Shown here: positions 46,347-53,400 of the stretch, in pieces
How positions within the stretch are numbered: the stretch's first letter is position 1
Layout: every line of letters begins with the position of its first letter
Source: Achromobacter xylosoxidans
GTDB taxonomy: Bacteria > Pseudomonadota > Gammaproteobacteria > Burkholderiales > Burkholderiaceae_B
Length of the DNA: 64,000 nucleotides
Assembly (NCBI RefSeq): GCF_014490035.1
Contig: NZ_CP061008.1
Location: 5,766,001 to 5,830,000, forward strand
Reading direction: 5' to 3'
Translations under genes and position numbers: made by a program
The notes under the pieces: generated by a model
Database searches by the model: none
What the model was told of the DNA's origin: nothing
What the model saw: only the letters and a program-made list of their open reading frames with translations

Positions 46347-47355
46347 TTTTCTTTCTGATTTTTCGGGCCCCGCGCTCAAGCAGGGCGCGATCGACGTGGG
46401 GACCATGGCATCCGGCATGGCCGTGGAGCTGCCTTTCGTAGCCATTCGTGGTGCCCGACCAGGCAAAACGCTATGGCTCAATGGGCAGGTCCATGGCGAT
46501 GAGATCAACGGCATCCTGGCGGCCCTGCGCTTCGCGCGCAGCCTGGACCCAGCCACCATGAGCGGCAATGTGGTGGTCACTCCCACGGCCAATCCCCACG
46601 CACTGGACAGCCGTCGGAAACGCAATCCATATGACGATCTCGATCTCGACCAATGCTATCCCGGCAACCCCGGCGGCCTGATCTCCGAGCGGCTGGCACA
46701 TGCACTGATGCAGGAGATCCGCGGCACCGCCGACCTGCTGATCAACCTGCACACCATGAACGCGCTATTCGATTCACGGGTCTACGCAGTCTACAAGGTG
46801 CATCCGGACAGTCCATTGTCTGAAGAAGCGCTACTGGATCTGATTGCGCTGTTCGAACCCAACGTCGCCTGCCGCATGGATGTGGGTGGCAAGGGTGAAC
46901 TGCCGGGCAATATCGCCGGCGCACTCGACTATCAGTGCCTGGCGTTGGGTATACCCGCATTCATGCTGGAACTGGGAGGAGGCAGCCGCTGCGAGATCGC
47001 CAACGTCGACCAGGCCGAGCGCGGTTTCGCCCGGCTGGCTGCACGCCTGGGAATCCTTGACGGTCAGGCCGACGACTTCGTCGCCAAGCGCGTGCGACGC
47101 GTGACCCGGCGCGGCTGGTTGACCTTTGCGCATGGCGGCCTGTTCATGCCGGCGGTCGAAGCCGGCGTCACGCTGCCGGCCGGCAGCCTGCTTGGCGCGA
47201 CCATGGATCTGCACGGCAATCCACTCGAGAGAATCGAGCTTGCGCATGATGCCGTGGTCATCGGCTTGCGCCGTGATCCCGTCGTGCACACGGGCGAGCG
47301 CGCCGCGTTTGTCGCGCGAGAATGGGAGGAAGTCGAAACTAATATTGCACGATAA
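46327..47355 (+). CDS. Succinylglutamate desuccinylase/aspartoacylase-family deacylase
   Basis: 342 residues from ATG 46327 (a second ATG follows at 46330; AAGGA lies just upstream). Zinc carboxypeptidase-like fold (M14C). Zinc ligands H56 and E59 in GQVHGDEING and H142 in LINLHT; the catalytic Glu lies in FMLELGGG; NPYDDLDLDQCYPG is the family block. These enzymes cleave N-acyl amino acids or related amides. As last gene of copy B it may remove an N-acyl group from a cysteine conjugate before C-S cleavage; this is inference from the neighbours. Confidence 0.85.
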   Translation: MMGVIRDFLSDFSGPALKQGAIDVGTMASGMAVELPFVAIRGARPGKTLWLNGQVHGDEINGILAALRFARSLDPATMSGNVVVTPTANPHALDSRRKRNPYDDLDLDQCYPGNPGGLISERLAHALMQEIRGTADLLINLHTMNALFDSRVYAVYKVHPDSPLSEEALLDLIALFEPNVACRMDVGGKGELPGNIAGALDYQCLALGIPAFMLELGGGSRCEIANVDQAERGFARLAARLGILDGQADDFVAKRVRRVTRRGWLTFAHGGLFMPAVEAGVTLPAGSLLGATMDLHGNPLERIELAHDAVVIGLRRDPVVHTGERAAFVAREWEEVETNIAR

Positions 47356-47610
47356 GCGCCACGCTTCATCTTGATGGCACGGATGCGTTTGCGGTCACCG
47401 GCCGCATTCCGCCAAGAGCTGCCTGTACTTCTGACCATTCTTCGCATCGGGCCGGCTCTCGCCTATTCCCATGGCATCCCGCTCCTGATGCTGAAAGAAC
47501 TTGGGGCTGGGAAACCATCGATATGGTGAAGCGCCATGCACGCCCGGCGCCAAGCCACCTTGCAGCTCATGTGCCACGGTCAAGTTTTGGTCAAACTCGG
47601 CGGGGCAATG
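47356..47610. other. Gene-poor tract between copy B and the tRNA-Lys terminator
   Basis: Holds only a 62-codon minus-strand frame, 47583-47395, starting with TTG; its last half (RPDAKNGQKYRQLLAECGR) looks protein-like and may be a remnant of a longer gene. No integrase, transposase or inverted repeat was recognised. GC is lower than in the core flanks. Confidence 0.35.
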
Positions 47611-47644
47611 AAAAACGCCCTAGTCGCTTAGCGACTAGGGCGTT
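47611..47644 (-). terminator. Rho-independent terminator of tRNA-Lys
   Basis: A perfect 14-bp stem (47614-47627 with 47631-47644) around a 3-base loop, followed on the minus strand by a five-base T run. It begins 18 bp past the CCA end of the tRNA gene. Confidence 0.93.
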
Positions 47645-47661
47645 GATTTCATTATGAATTC

Positions 47662-47737
47662 TGGTGGGCTGTGAGTGGCTCGAACACTCGACCTACGGAT
47701 TAAGAGTCCGCTGCTCTACCAACTGAGCTAACAGCCC
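47662..47737 (-). tRNA. tRNA-Lys(CTT)
   Basis: 76 bases including an encoded CCA (47664-47662 read on minus). Acceptor arms GGGCTGT/ACAGCCC pair; the D arm has AGCTCAGTTGGTAGAGC; the anticodon loop CTCTTAA gives anticodon CTT (47704-47702), decoding AAG; the T arm carries GTTCGA. It has its own promoter and terminator. Its 3' end points toward the low-GC region, the usual geometry for integration of islands at tRNA genes. Confidence 0.97.
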
Positions 47738-47827
47738 TGCAACTTCACTCAGTTTCGTCCGCTTTGCTGCGCGTTTTTTAGTTCGCTGCCGCTGCGTTTC
47801 GTTATGTGTGTAGTGCGAAGAAGAAAG

Positions 47828-47856
47828 ATTATATGCAGCTTTTTTGGTTTGTGCAA
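47828..47856 (-). promoter_or_regulatory. Sigma-70 promoter of tRNA-Lys
   Basis: On the minus strand TTGCAC (47856-47851), a 17-bp spacer and a consensus TATAAT (47833-47828). It lies about 90 bp upstream of the mature tRNA 5' end, giving a processed leader, and only four bases past the preceding hairpin. Confidence 0.88.
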
Positions 47857-47860
47857 GTCA

Positions 47861-47883
47861 CCTGGGAAAAAACTTTTCCCAGG
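47861..47883 (-). terminator. Hairpin terminator after the SDR gene
   Basis: Perfect 10-bp stem CCTGGGAAAA/TTTTCCCAGG with a 3-base loop, six bases after the SDR stop on the minus strand. The T-run lies within the stem, so it may act as a weak terminator insulating the tRNA promoter just beyond it. Confidence 0.65.
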
Positions 47884-47889
47884 CCTGCC

Positions 47890-48636
47890 TCAAGCCGCAA
47901 ATCCGCCATCCACCGACAGGCTCGCGCCCGTGACGTAGCGCCCTTCCGGCCCGGCCAGGAACGCCACCATGCCGGCGATATCACGCGCCTCGCCGTAGTG
48001 CGGCAGGGACAGCACCGCCACCAGGTCCGCCGCATGCGCGCCGTCGGCGGGATTCATGTCGGTGTCGATCGGGCCGGGGTGCACCACATTGGCGGTAATG
48101 CCGCGTGCGCCCAGGTCGCGCGCCAGGCCCTGGGTCAGGCCGACCAGCGCGGACTTGCTGGCGGCATACAGCGCAACGCCTGCGCGGCCCGCGCGGCCTG
48201 CCAGGCAGCTGCCGATGTTGATGATGCGTCCGCCGTCCGGCATGGACGCCTGTGCCGCTTGAATGGCGACGAACGGCGCGCGCACGTTGACGTCCATGGT
48301 GCGCTCGTAGTCGTCGAGGCTGGTTTCGCCGATCGTGCCGGTCAGGAAGATGCCGGCGTTGTTGACCAGCACGTCTATCGGTCCCAGTTCGGCGACGGCC
48401 CGGTCGACCGCGCCGCGAACCGCGGACGCGTCCGCCGCGTCTGCCTGGATGGCGAGCGCGCGGCGCCCGTCCCCCGACAGTTCGCGTACCAGCGCCTGCG
48501 CGCCGGCGGCCGAGGAAGCGCTCACATAAGTGAAAGCCACGTCGGCGCCATCGGCCGCGAGGCGGCGCACGATGGCGGCCCCGATCCCCCGGCTGCCGCC
48601 GGTGACGAAGGCAATTTTTCCAGTCAGATTCGGCAT
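47890..48636 (-). CDS. Short-chain dehydrogenase/reductase (classical SDR)
   Basis: 248 residues from ATG 48636, chosen because earlier in-frame starts lie inside a palindromic operator and have no ribosome site. NAD(P)H motif TGGSRGIG (12-19), NNAG (92-95), and the catalytic set S143, Y157, K161 in the YAASK block. A basic residue after the glycine motif (R17) favours NADPH. The FabG-like fold reduces or oxidises alcohols and ketones; the substrate is unknown. Divergent from the TetR gene, which most likely represses it. Confidence 0.9.
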   Translation of the reverse strand: MPNLTGKIAFVTGGSRGIGAAIVRRLAADGADVAFTYVSASSAAGAQALVRELSGDGRRALAIQADAADASAVRGAVDRAVAELGPIDVLVNNAGIFLTGTIGETSLDDYERTMDVNVRAPFVAIQAAQASMPDGGRIINIGSCLAGRAGRAGVALYAASKSALVGLTQGLARDLGARGITANVVHPGPIDTDMNPADGAHAADLVAVLSLPHYGEARDIAGMVAFLAGPEGRYVTGASLSVDGGFAA

Positions 48637-48646
48637 TGCGATATCC

Positions 48647-48672
48647 ATATTTGTAGTGATCAGTACAAATAT
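48647..48672. promoter_or_regulatory. TetR-type operator, near-perfect 26-bp palindrome
   Basis: 9-bp arms ATATTTGTA (48647-48655) and TACAAATAT (48664-48672) flank GTGATCAG, whose inner TGATCA is also palindromic, so 12 of 13 base pairs match across the axis. It lies 11 bp upstream of the SDR start, between divergent SDR and tetR genes. Confidence 0.85.
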
Positions 48673-48751
48673 ATTCGCCGAGCGCATTGACGTCCGTCAA
48701 CTATTTTTTTATCGACCACCACAAAATTCTCTGACGAGTAAAATCACGCCC

Positions 48752-49369
48752 ATGGCAGAACGTGGGCGCCCCAGGAACTTCGATCGTGCCCAGGCCTTGC
48801 GCAAGGCCATGGACGTCTTCTGGTCGAAGGGATATGACGGAGCATCGCTGACCGACCTCACGGCGGCGATGGGCATCAATTCGCCCAGCCTTTACGGCGC
48901 ATTCGGCTCAAAGGAAGGACTATTCCGCGAAGCGGTGGAGCTCTACCGCGAAACCGAGGGCAGCTCGGCGCGACGCGCGCTGCAAGAAGCGCCCACGGCG
49001 CGCGAAGCCATCCAATCCATGCTGCTGGCTTCCGCAGAACGCTTCACCGCTCCGGGTACGCCGTCGGGCTGCATGATCGTGCTGAGCGCGCCGGCAGGCT
49101 GCGTGAATCAGGCCGGCGTGGGCGACTTCCTGGGCGACAACCGCCGCGACATGCAAAGCCGCATCCTGGCCCGCCTCAATGCTGGCGCATCCGATGGCGA
49201 ACTGCCCGCCGGCGTCGATCTCAAGAGCCTGGCCGCCTTCTACACCACCGTGCTGCATGGCATGTCGATCCAGGCGCGCGACGGCGCCAGCCGCAAGACC
49301 TTGCAAGCCGTGGCCAGACAGGCGATGAGAGCCTGGGACGCGCTGACCGAAAGCATACCTAACGGATAA
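48752..49369 (+). CDS. TetR-family transcriptional regulator
   Basis: 205 residues from ATG 48752. N-terminal HTH: GRPRNFDRAQALRKAMDVFW, then SLTDLTAAMGINSPSLYGAF and SKEGLFREAV, the pattern of the AcrR/YcdC branch that senses small lipophilic or aldehyde-like ligands. The C-terminal domain has the SGCMIVLSA segment common in this branch. The operator 80-105 bp upstream suggests control of the divergent SDR and of itself. The diguanylate cyclase gene starts four bases after its stop, so they may be cotranscribed. Confidence 0.92.
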   Translation: MAERGRPRNFDRAQALRKAMDVFWSKGYDGASLTDLTAAMGINSPSLYGAFGSKEGLFREAVELYRETEGSSARRALQEAPTAREAIQSMLLASAERFTAPGTPSGCMIVLSAPAGCVNQAGVGDFLGDNRRDMQSRILARLNAGASDGELPAGVDLKSLAAFYTTVLHGMSIQARDGASRKTLQAVARQAMRAWDALTESIPNG

Positions 49370-49373
49370 CGCC

Positions 49374-50963
49374 ATGTTCCGGATCAACCTGCGGCATCTC
49401 ATCCTGTGGATCAGCTTGCTGTCGGTTCTGCTCGCGCTGATGGGCAGCCTGCATGCCAGTTACCTGGTGCAGCGTGATCTTCTGCTGCGCACCGCGCTGG
49501 AACTCAACCAGGCCTACGCCTCCAAGCTGGCTTCCGTGACCGACGTGTTCCTGACCGACCTCAGGAACTATCTGTCGTATAGCGCGGAAATGCTGGCCGA
49601 CATGGAAGTGCATCCCGAACACATGGCGGCCGAGACGCAGCGCCAGGAACGGCAGCTCGGCCAGTTCAACTCCACGTTTGTCGTGTCGCCACAAGGCACG
49701 GTACTGGCGGCATCGACCTCGGACCGCGCGTTGCTGGGCCAGCAACTGAACAGCGAGGCCGTCAGCCGCGCGCAGGCGACCTTGCACCCGACGGTCAGCG
49801 CCCCGTTCATGGACCTCAAGAACCGCTGGCTGATCCTGTACACCCACCCGATTTTCTCGGCCGACCACCGCTATCTGGGGTTTCTCGGCGGCACGCTCTA
49901 CCTGCATGAGCACAACATGCTGGATCACCTGCTGAGCCAGCACTTCTACCGCGGCGACTCCTCTCTTTACGTCATCGATCGCAACGGCACCCTGATCTAT
50001 CACCCCGACCCCGGCCGCTTGGGACAGAGCGTCTCCAAATCCGACGCGTTCGCCCCCGCCTTGCGAGGCGAAACCGGCGAAATGCGCTTCACCGACGACG
50101 ACGGCCACGCGTTGCTGACGGGCTATGCGCCAGTGCCCAGCATGGGCTGGAGCATCATCGCGCAACGCCACGTCGACGCGACCTTGCAACCTCTGGGCGA
50201 TCTGCTTCTGACCACCGCTCTCCATACCTTGCCGCTGCTGCTGCTTTCAGTGGCCTCCATCTGGCTGCTGTCGCGCTGGATCGCCCGGCCGCTAGGCGAA
50301 CTGGCCGGCATCGCCAAGCACATGCAGAACGCGGATTCAGCGGATCGCATCCGCAACGTGCGCTCCTGGTACTTTGAAGCCGCGCAACTCAAGCGCGCGC
50401 TGCTGGCGGGGCTGTCCTCGATCCACCACAAAATCCGCGACCTGCGCCGTGAAACCACTACCGATACCTTGACAGGCCTCTTGAACCGGCGGGGAATGGA
50501 CGAGGCGCTGGCGCTGCTGCAAGCCGAGAAACAGCCGGTGGCGGCCGTGGTCATCGACATTGACCACTTCAAGCGCATCAATGACCGCTACGGCCACGCG
50601 GAAGGCGATCGCGCGCTGCAATCCCTGGCCAAGCTGATGAGCGACGGTTCGCGCAGCGGCGACACCGTGGCGCGCGCCGGCGGCGAGGAGTTCGTCATGC
50701 TGCTGCCCGGCGCCCCCCTGGAAGCCGCCATCGCCCTGGTGGAGCGGCTGCGTCAGCGCATTGCCACCGAGCCGGGCGCCGTCGCCACGCCCTTCACCAT
50801 TTCGGCGGGAGTAGCGGCCTACCCCGCGCATGGCGCGACGCTGGACGCCGTACTGCAACGCGCCGACCAGGCGCTCTACTACGCCAAGAACCACGGCCGC
50901 GACGCCGTCTGCGTCGCGGACGACGACGCCCAGGCCGGAGCGCGCCGGGCCTCGCCGGCCTGA
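49374..50963 (+). CDS. Membrane diguanylate cyclase with Cache-type sensor and GGDEF domain
   Basis: 529 residues. Transmembrane helix at about 8-30, a periplasmic double-Cache-like sensor to about 270, second helix at about 280-303, a HAMP-like linker to about 345, and a GGDEF domain from about 360. The active-site motif is GGEEF (436-440), functional in many cyclases, with metal ligand D395 in VIDIDHFKRIN. The inhibitory I-site RSGD (427-430) sits five residues before GGEEF, so product feedback is expected. Makes cyclic di-GMP from GTP in response to an external ligand. Confidence 0.93.
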   Translation: MFRINLRHLILWISLLSVLLALMGSLHASYLVQRDLLLRTALELNQAYASKLASVTDVFLTDLRNYLSYSAEMLADMEVHPEHMAAETQRQERQLGQFNSTFVVSPQGTVLAASTSDRALLGQQLNSEAVSRAQATLHPTVSAPFMDLKNRWLILYTHPIFSADHRYLGFLGGTLYLHEHNMLDHLLSQHFYRGDSSLYVIDRNGTLIYHPDPGRLGQSVSKSDAFAPALRGETGEMRFTDDDGHALLTGYAPVPSMGWSIIAQRHVDATLQPLGDLLLTTALHTLPLLLLSVASIWLLSRWIARPLGELAGIAKHMQNADSADRIRNVRSWYFEAAQLKRALLAGLSSIHHKIRDLRRETTTDTLTGLLNRRGMDEALALLQAEKQPVAAVVIDIDHFKRINDRYGHAEGDRALQSLAKLMSDGSRSGDTVARAGGEEFVMLLPGAPLEAAIALVERLRQRIATEPGAVATPFTISAGVAAYPAHGATLDAVLQRADQALYYAKNHGRDAVCVADDDAQAGARRASPA

Positions 50964-50966
50964 GCT

Positions 50967-53054
50967 CTATTTGCCTTTGGACGGAGCGGGCGGCGGCGCC
51001 TTGGGCGGCACGCGCATCTGCTTCAGCAAGGGACCGCAGGCATTGTCGTCGGTGGTGCTGGGCGCAACCAGCGCCAGCAACCCGGCGGCCGGCGTCAGCA
51101 GTACGCCCAGGGCCACCATGCCCGCGCCGCGCGCCGCCAGGGGCAGCACATGTACCCCCACGTCCGGCGAGCCGAAGGTGCCCCGTACATACAAGGGAGA
51201 GCGCAGCGAGAAGATGCGGAAGCCCTTGCTGTCCGGGGTGATGTCCAGGTCCATCTTCTCGTTCTTGAAGTCAGCCGTGCCGGTGATGCTGATCAGCGCG
51301 TTCTCGGTGTCGAACACGAACACGCGCGGCGTCATCACGCCGTTCTTCATTTCCAGGTCGGCCGCGCCGCAATTGATCTTCACCTCGTCGTCGCCGAACA
51401 GCTTGGAGACGACGTAGTTGCCCACGTTGAGCCCCGCGATCTCCATCAGGCTGCGACTGATGACGCCATCGTTGACCAGCATCTTCACATCGCCCGTCGC
51501 GGTGCCCAGCAGGGCTGCGACCGAGTTCCCCGCGCCGCTCAGCGCCATGTCGCCATTCAGCTCGCCCAGCGTTTTCTGCATGGCGGCGGTGGAGGGGAAG
51601 AGTTGCTTGAGCCGCAAGCGGCGCGCGCTGATGTCCACACGCCCGGTCAGGGTCGAGCCGGAGCCATCCAGCCGTATGGTCGAATTGATATTGCCGCCAG
51701 CCATGCCGAAGCGCAACGGTTCCAGCGTGAGCTTGCCATCCTGCAGCACCAGGTGCACGGACAGGTCCGACAGCGGCAGCTTGCTGTCATGCACGATGCG
51801 GCCGGCATCCAGCGCAACGTCGGCATCCATGTCACGCCAGCGGTCGGTACGGAATGCCTGCGTGGGCAGCACCTTGCCCCCCTTCGGCTTGGCCGGCGCG
51901 TCCTTGGCCTTGTCCGTTTCGGCGCCCGCGACCTTGCCCGATGGCACGCCGATCAGCGGCCCCAGGTCCTCCATGCGCAACTGTTTGGAGGAAAGCTTGC
52001 CGGTCAGCTTGGGCCGGGGCATGCCCAATGCGAAACTGATGTCGCCATGCAGATCGCTGTTACCCACCTTGCCGTTGAAATCCTTGTAGTCAAACACCGC
52101 CCCGCCGGGATTGCGCAGCTTGGCCACCAAGTGGCCGTCGGTGGAATACGGCGGCGTGTCCGGCAGCGTGACGCCCGTCAGCGGATATAGCTGCGCCATG
52201 GACGCGCCCGACAACTTCAAACGCAGATCCAGCGAGCCGAGGTTGACCGGATCGGTCAAGGTTCCCGCGATTGAAGCCCGGGTACCGCCGATGGTTACGT
52301 CCGCCTGCACAGGAAAAGGCTGCCTGGCGTCCTGCAGGGCCAGCATGCCGCCGACCTTGCCTTCGCCCTTGGTGGCCAGGCCCTTGAACTTGCCGTCCAG
52401 CTTCCAGCCGAAAACGTAGTCGCGCGGCGACGGTGCGGCCCCACCCTCTTCCGCTGCAAAGGCTGCCCCGGCCACGTCGGCGAACGGCACCGGCTTGCCC
52501 AGGGGATCGACCAGCACGGTCAGGTCCGCCTTGAGAACTTCGTCCATCAGCGCCACCCGGCCCTTGTCAAAGCCAATCTCATTGATGTCCAGCACCCAGG
52601 GCGAAGGCTCGCCGGTTTCTGGCAGCGTGAACTCCCAGTTGGCGCGGCCGTCGGCCAGGCGCTGCAGATCGGCGGCGGGTTCGGTCAGCTGGATGCGGCG
52701 GATGACCACGCGCTGGCGCAGCAGCGGCAGGAGCGCCAGGCTGAACTCGCCGCGCTTGAGGGTTGCGAACTGGGGCGCCTTGGCCCAGGGCGCATTGGCC
52801 ACGGAGATATCGTTGGCAATGACATGCGGCCATGGCACCCAGGCCCGCCAGCCGCCCTCGTCGGGTTCGCGCGTCCATTTGACGCTGAGATCGCCGTTGA
52901 TGGCGAAGGAGCGCCCGACTGCGGCGCTGGCCCGCTCATTGATGAAAGGCTTGGCGCGATTCCAGTCGAAGGTGGCGATCACGGCCACCAGTACCGCCAC
53001 GAGGAGCGCCGCTCCCCCTACAATCCCGATCGCTATTTTTCCTGAGCGCGTCAT
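50967..53054 (-). CDS. AsmA-family protein (bridge-like lipid transport/outer-membrane assembly)
   Basis: 695 residues from ATG 53054; in-frame upstream sequence is unconserved. A single N-terminal membrane helix (about 6-28) is followed by the AsmA domain (FDWNRAKPFINERASAAVGR region) and a long beta-rich periplasmic part typical of AsmA/TamB-like bridge proteins, ending in a Pro/Lys-rich tail. Family members affect phospholipid transport to the outer membrane. Convergent with the diguanylate cyclase, three bases between the stops. Confidence 0.87.
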   Translation of the reverse strand: MTRSGKIAIGIVGGAALLVAVLVAVIATFDWNRAKPFINERASAAVGRSFAINGDLSVKWTREPDEGGWRAWVPWPHVIANDISVANAPWAKAPQFATLKRGEFSLALLPLLRQRVVIRRIQLTEPAADLQRLADGRANWEFTLPETGEPSPWVLDINEIGFDKGRVALMDEVLKADLTVLVDPLGKPVPFADVAGAAFAAEEGGAAPSPRDYVFGWKLDGKFKGLATKGEGKVGGMLALQDARQPFPVQADVTIGGTRASIAGTLTDPVNLGSLDLRLKLSGASMAQLYPLTGVTLPDTPPYSTDGHLVAKLRNPGGAVFDYKDFNGKVGNSDLHGDISFALGMPRPKLTGKLSSKQLRMEDLGPLIGVPSGKVAGAETDKAKDAPAKPKGGKVLPTQAFRTDRWRDMDADVALDAGRIVHDSKLPLSDLSVHLVLQDGKLTLEPLRFGMAGGNINSTIRLDGSGSTLTGRVDISARRLRLKQLFPSTAAMQKTLGELNGDMALSGAGNSVAALLGTATGDVKMLVNDGVISRSLMEIAGLNVGNYVVSKLFGDDEVKINCGAADLEMKNGVMTPRVFVFDTENALISITGTADFKNEKMDLDITPDSKGFRIFSLRSPLYVRGTFGSPDVGVHVLPLAARGAGMVALGVLLTPAAGLLALVAPSTTDDNACGPLLKQMRVPPKAPPPAPSKGK

Positions 53055-53400
53055 GGTTATTATCCTTGGCATTGCGGCCGGCGTACCGCTGCCGGCCCTC
53101 GTTACCGTCAAGGGTATCGCGGCCTGCGGCGCCGGCCAGGCTTTCCGGCCCCATAATGTGTGCGGATTTTTCCTCGCCAGGCTCTCCAGGCAGCGCCACC
53201 CGGCACGCGCCAGCCGGGGTTTGCCCAGCATGGCGCGTGCCCGGCCCCGTGGCGGCCGGTTACAAAACGAAATAGCTCCGCGCGGCGAAATGTGACCCAG
53301 GCATCGGCGCCTACCGAATTTTCGACGCCGGCAACGCTCAAATGCCTGAACGACAGACCCCGGCCCCTCGGACCGGGCAGCAGAACAACCTGGAGGCCCG
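53055..53400. other. 346-bp divergent intergenic region between AsmA-family and LTA-synthase-like genes
   Basis: No gene or RNA is supported. It presumably holds the two divergent promoters. Several short GC-rich inverted repeats occur but none has terminator form, and no operator stands out. Confidence 0.45.
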
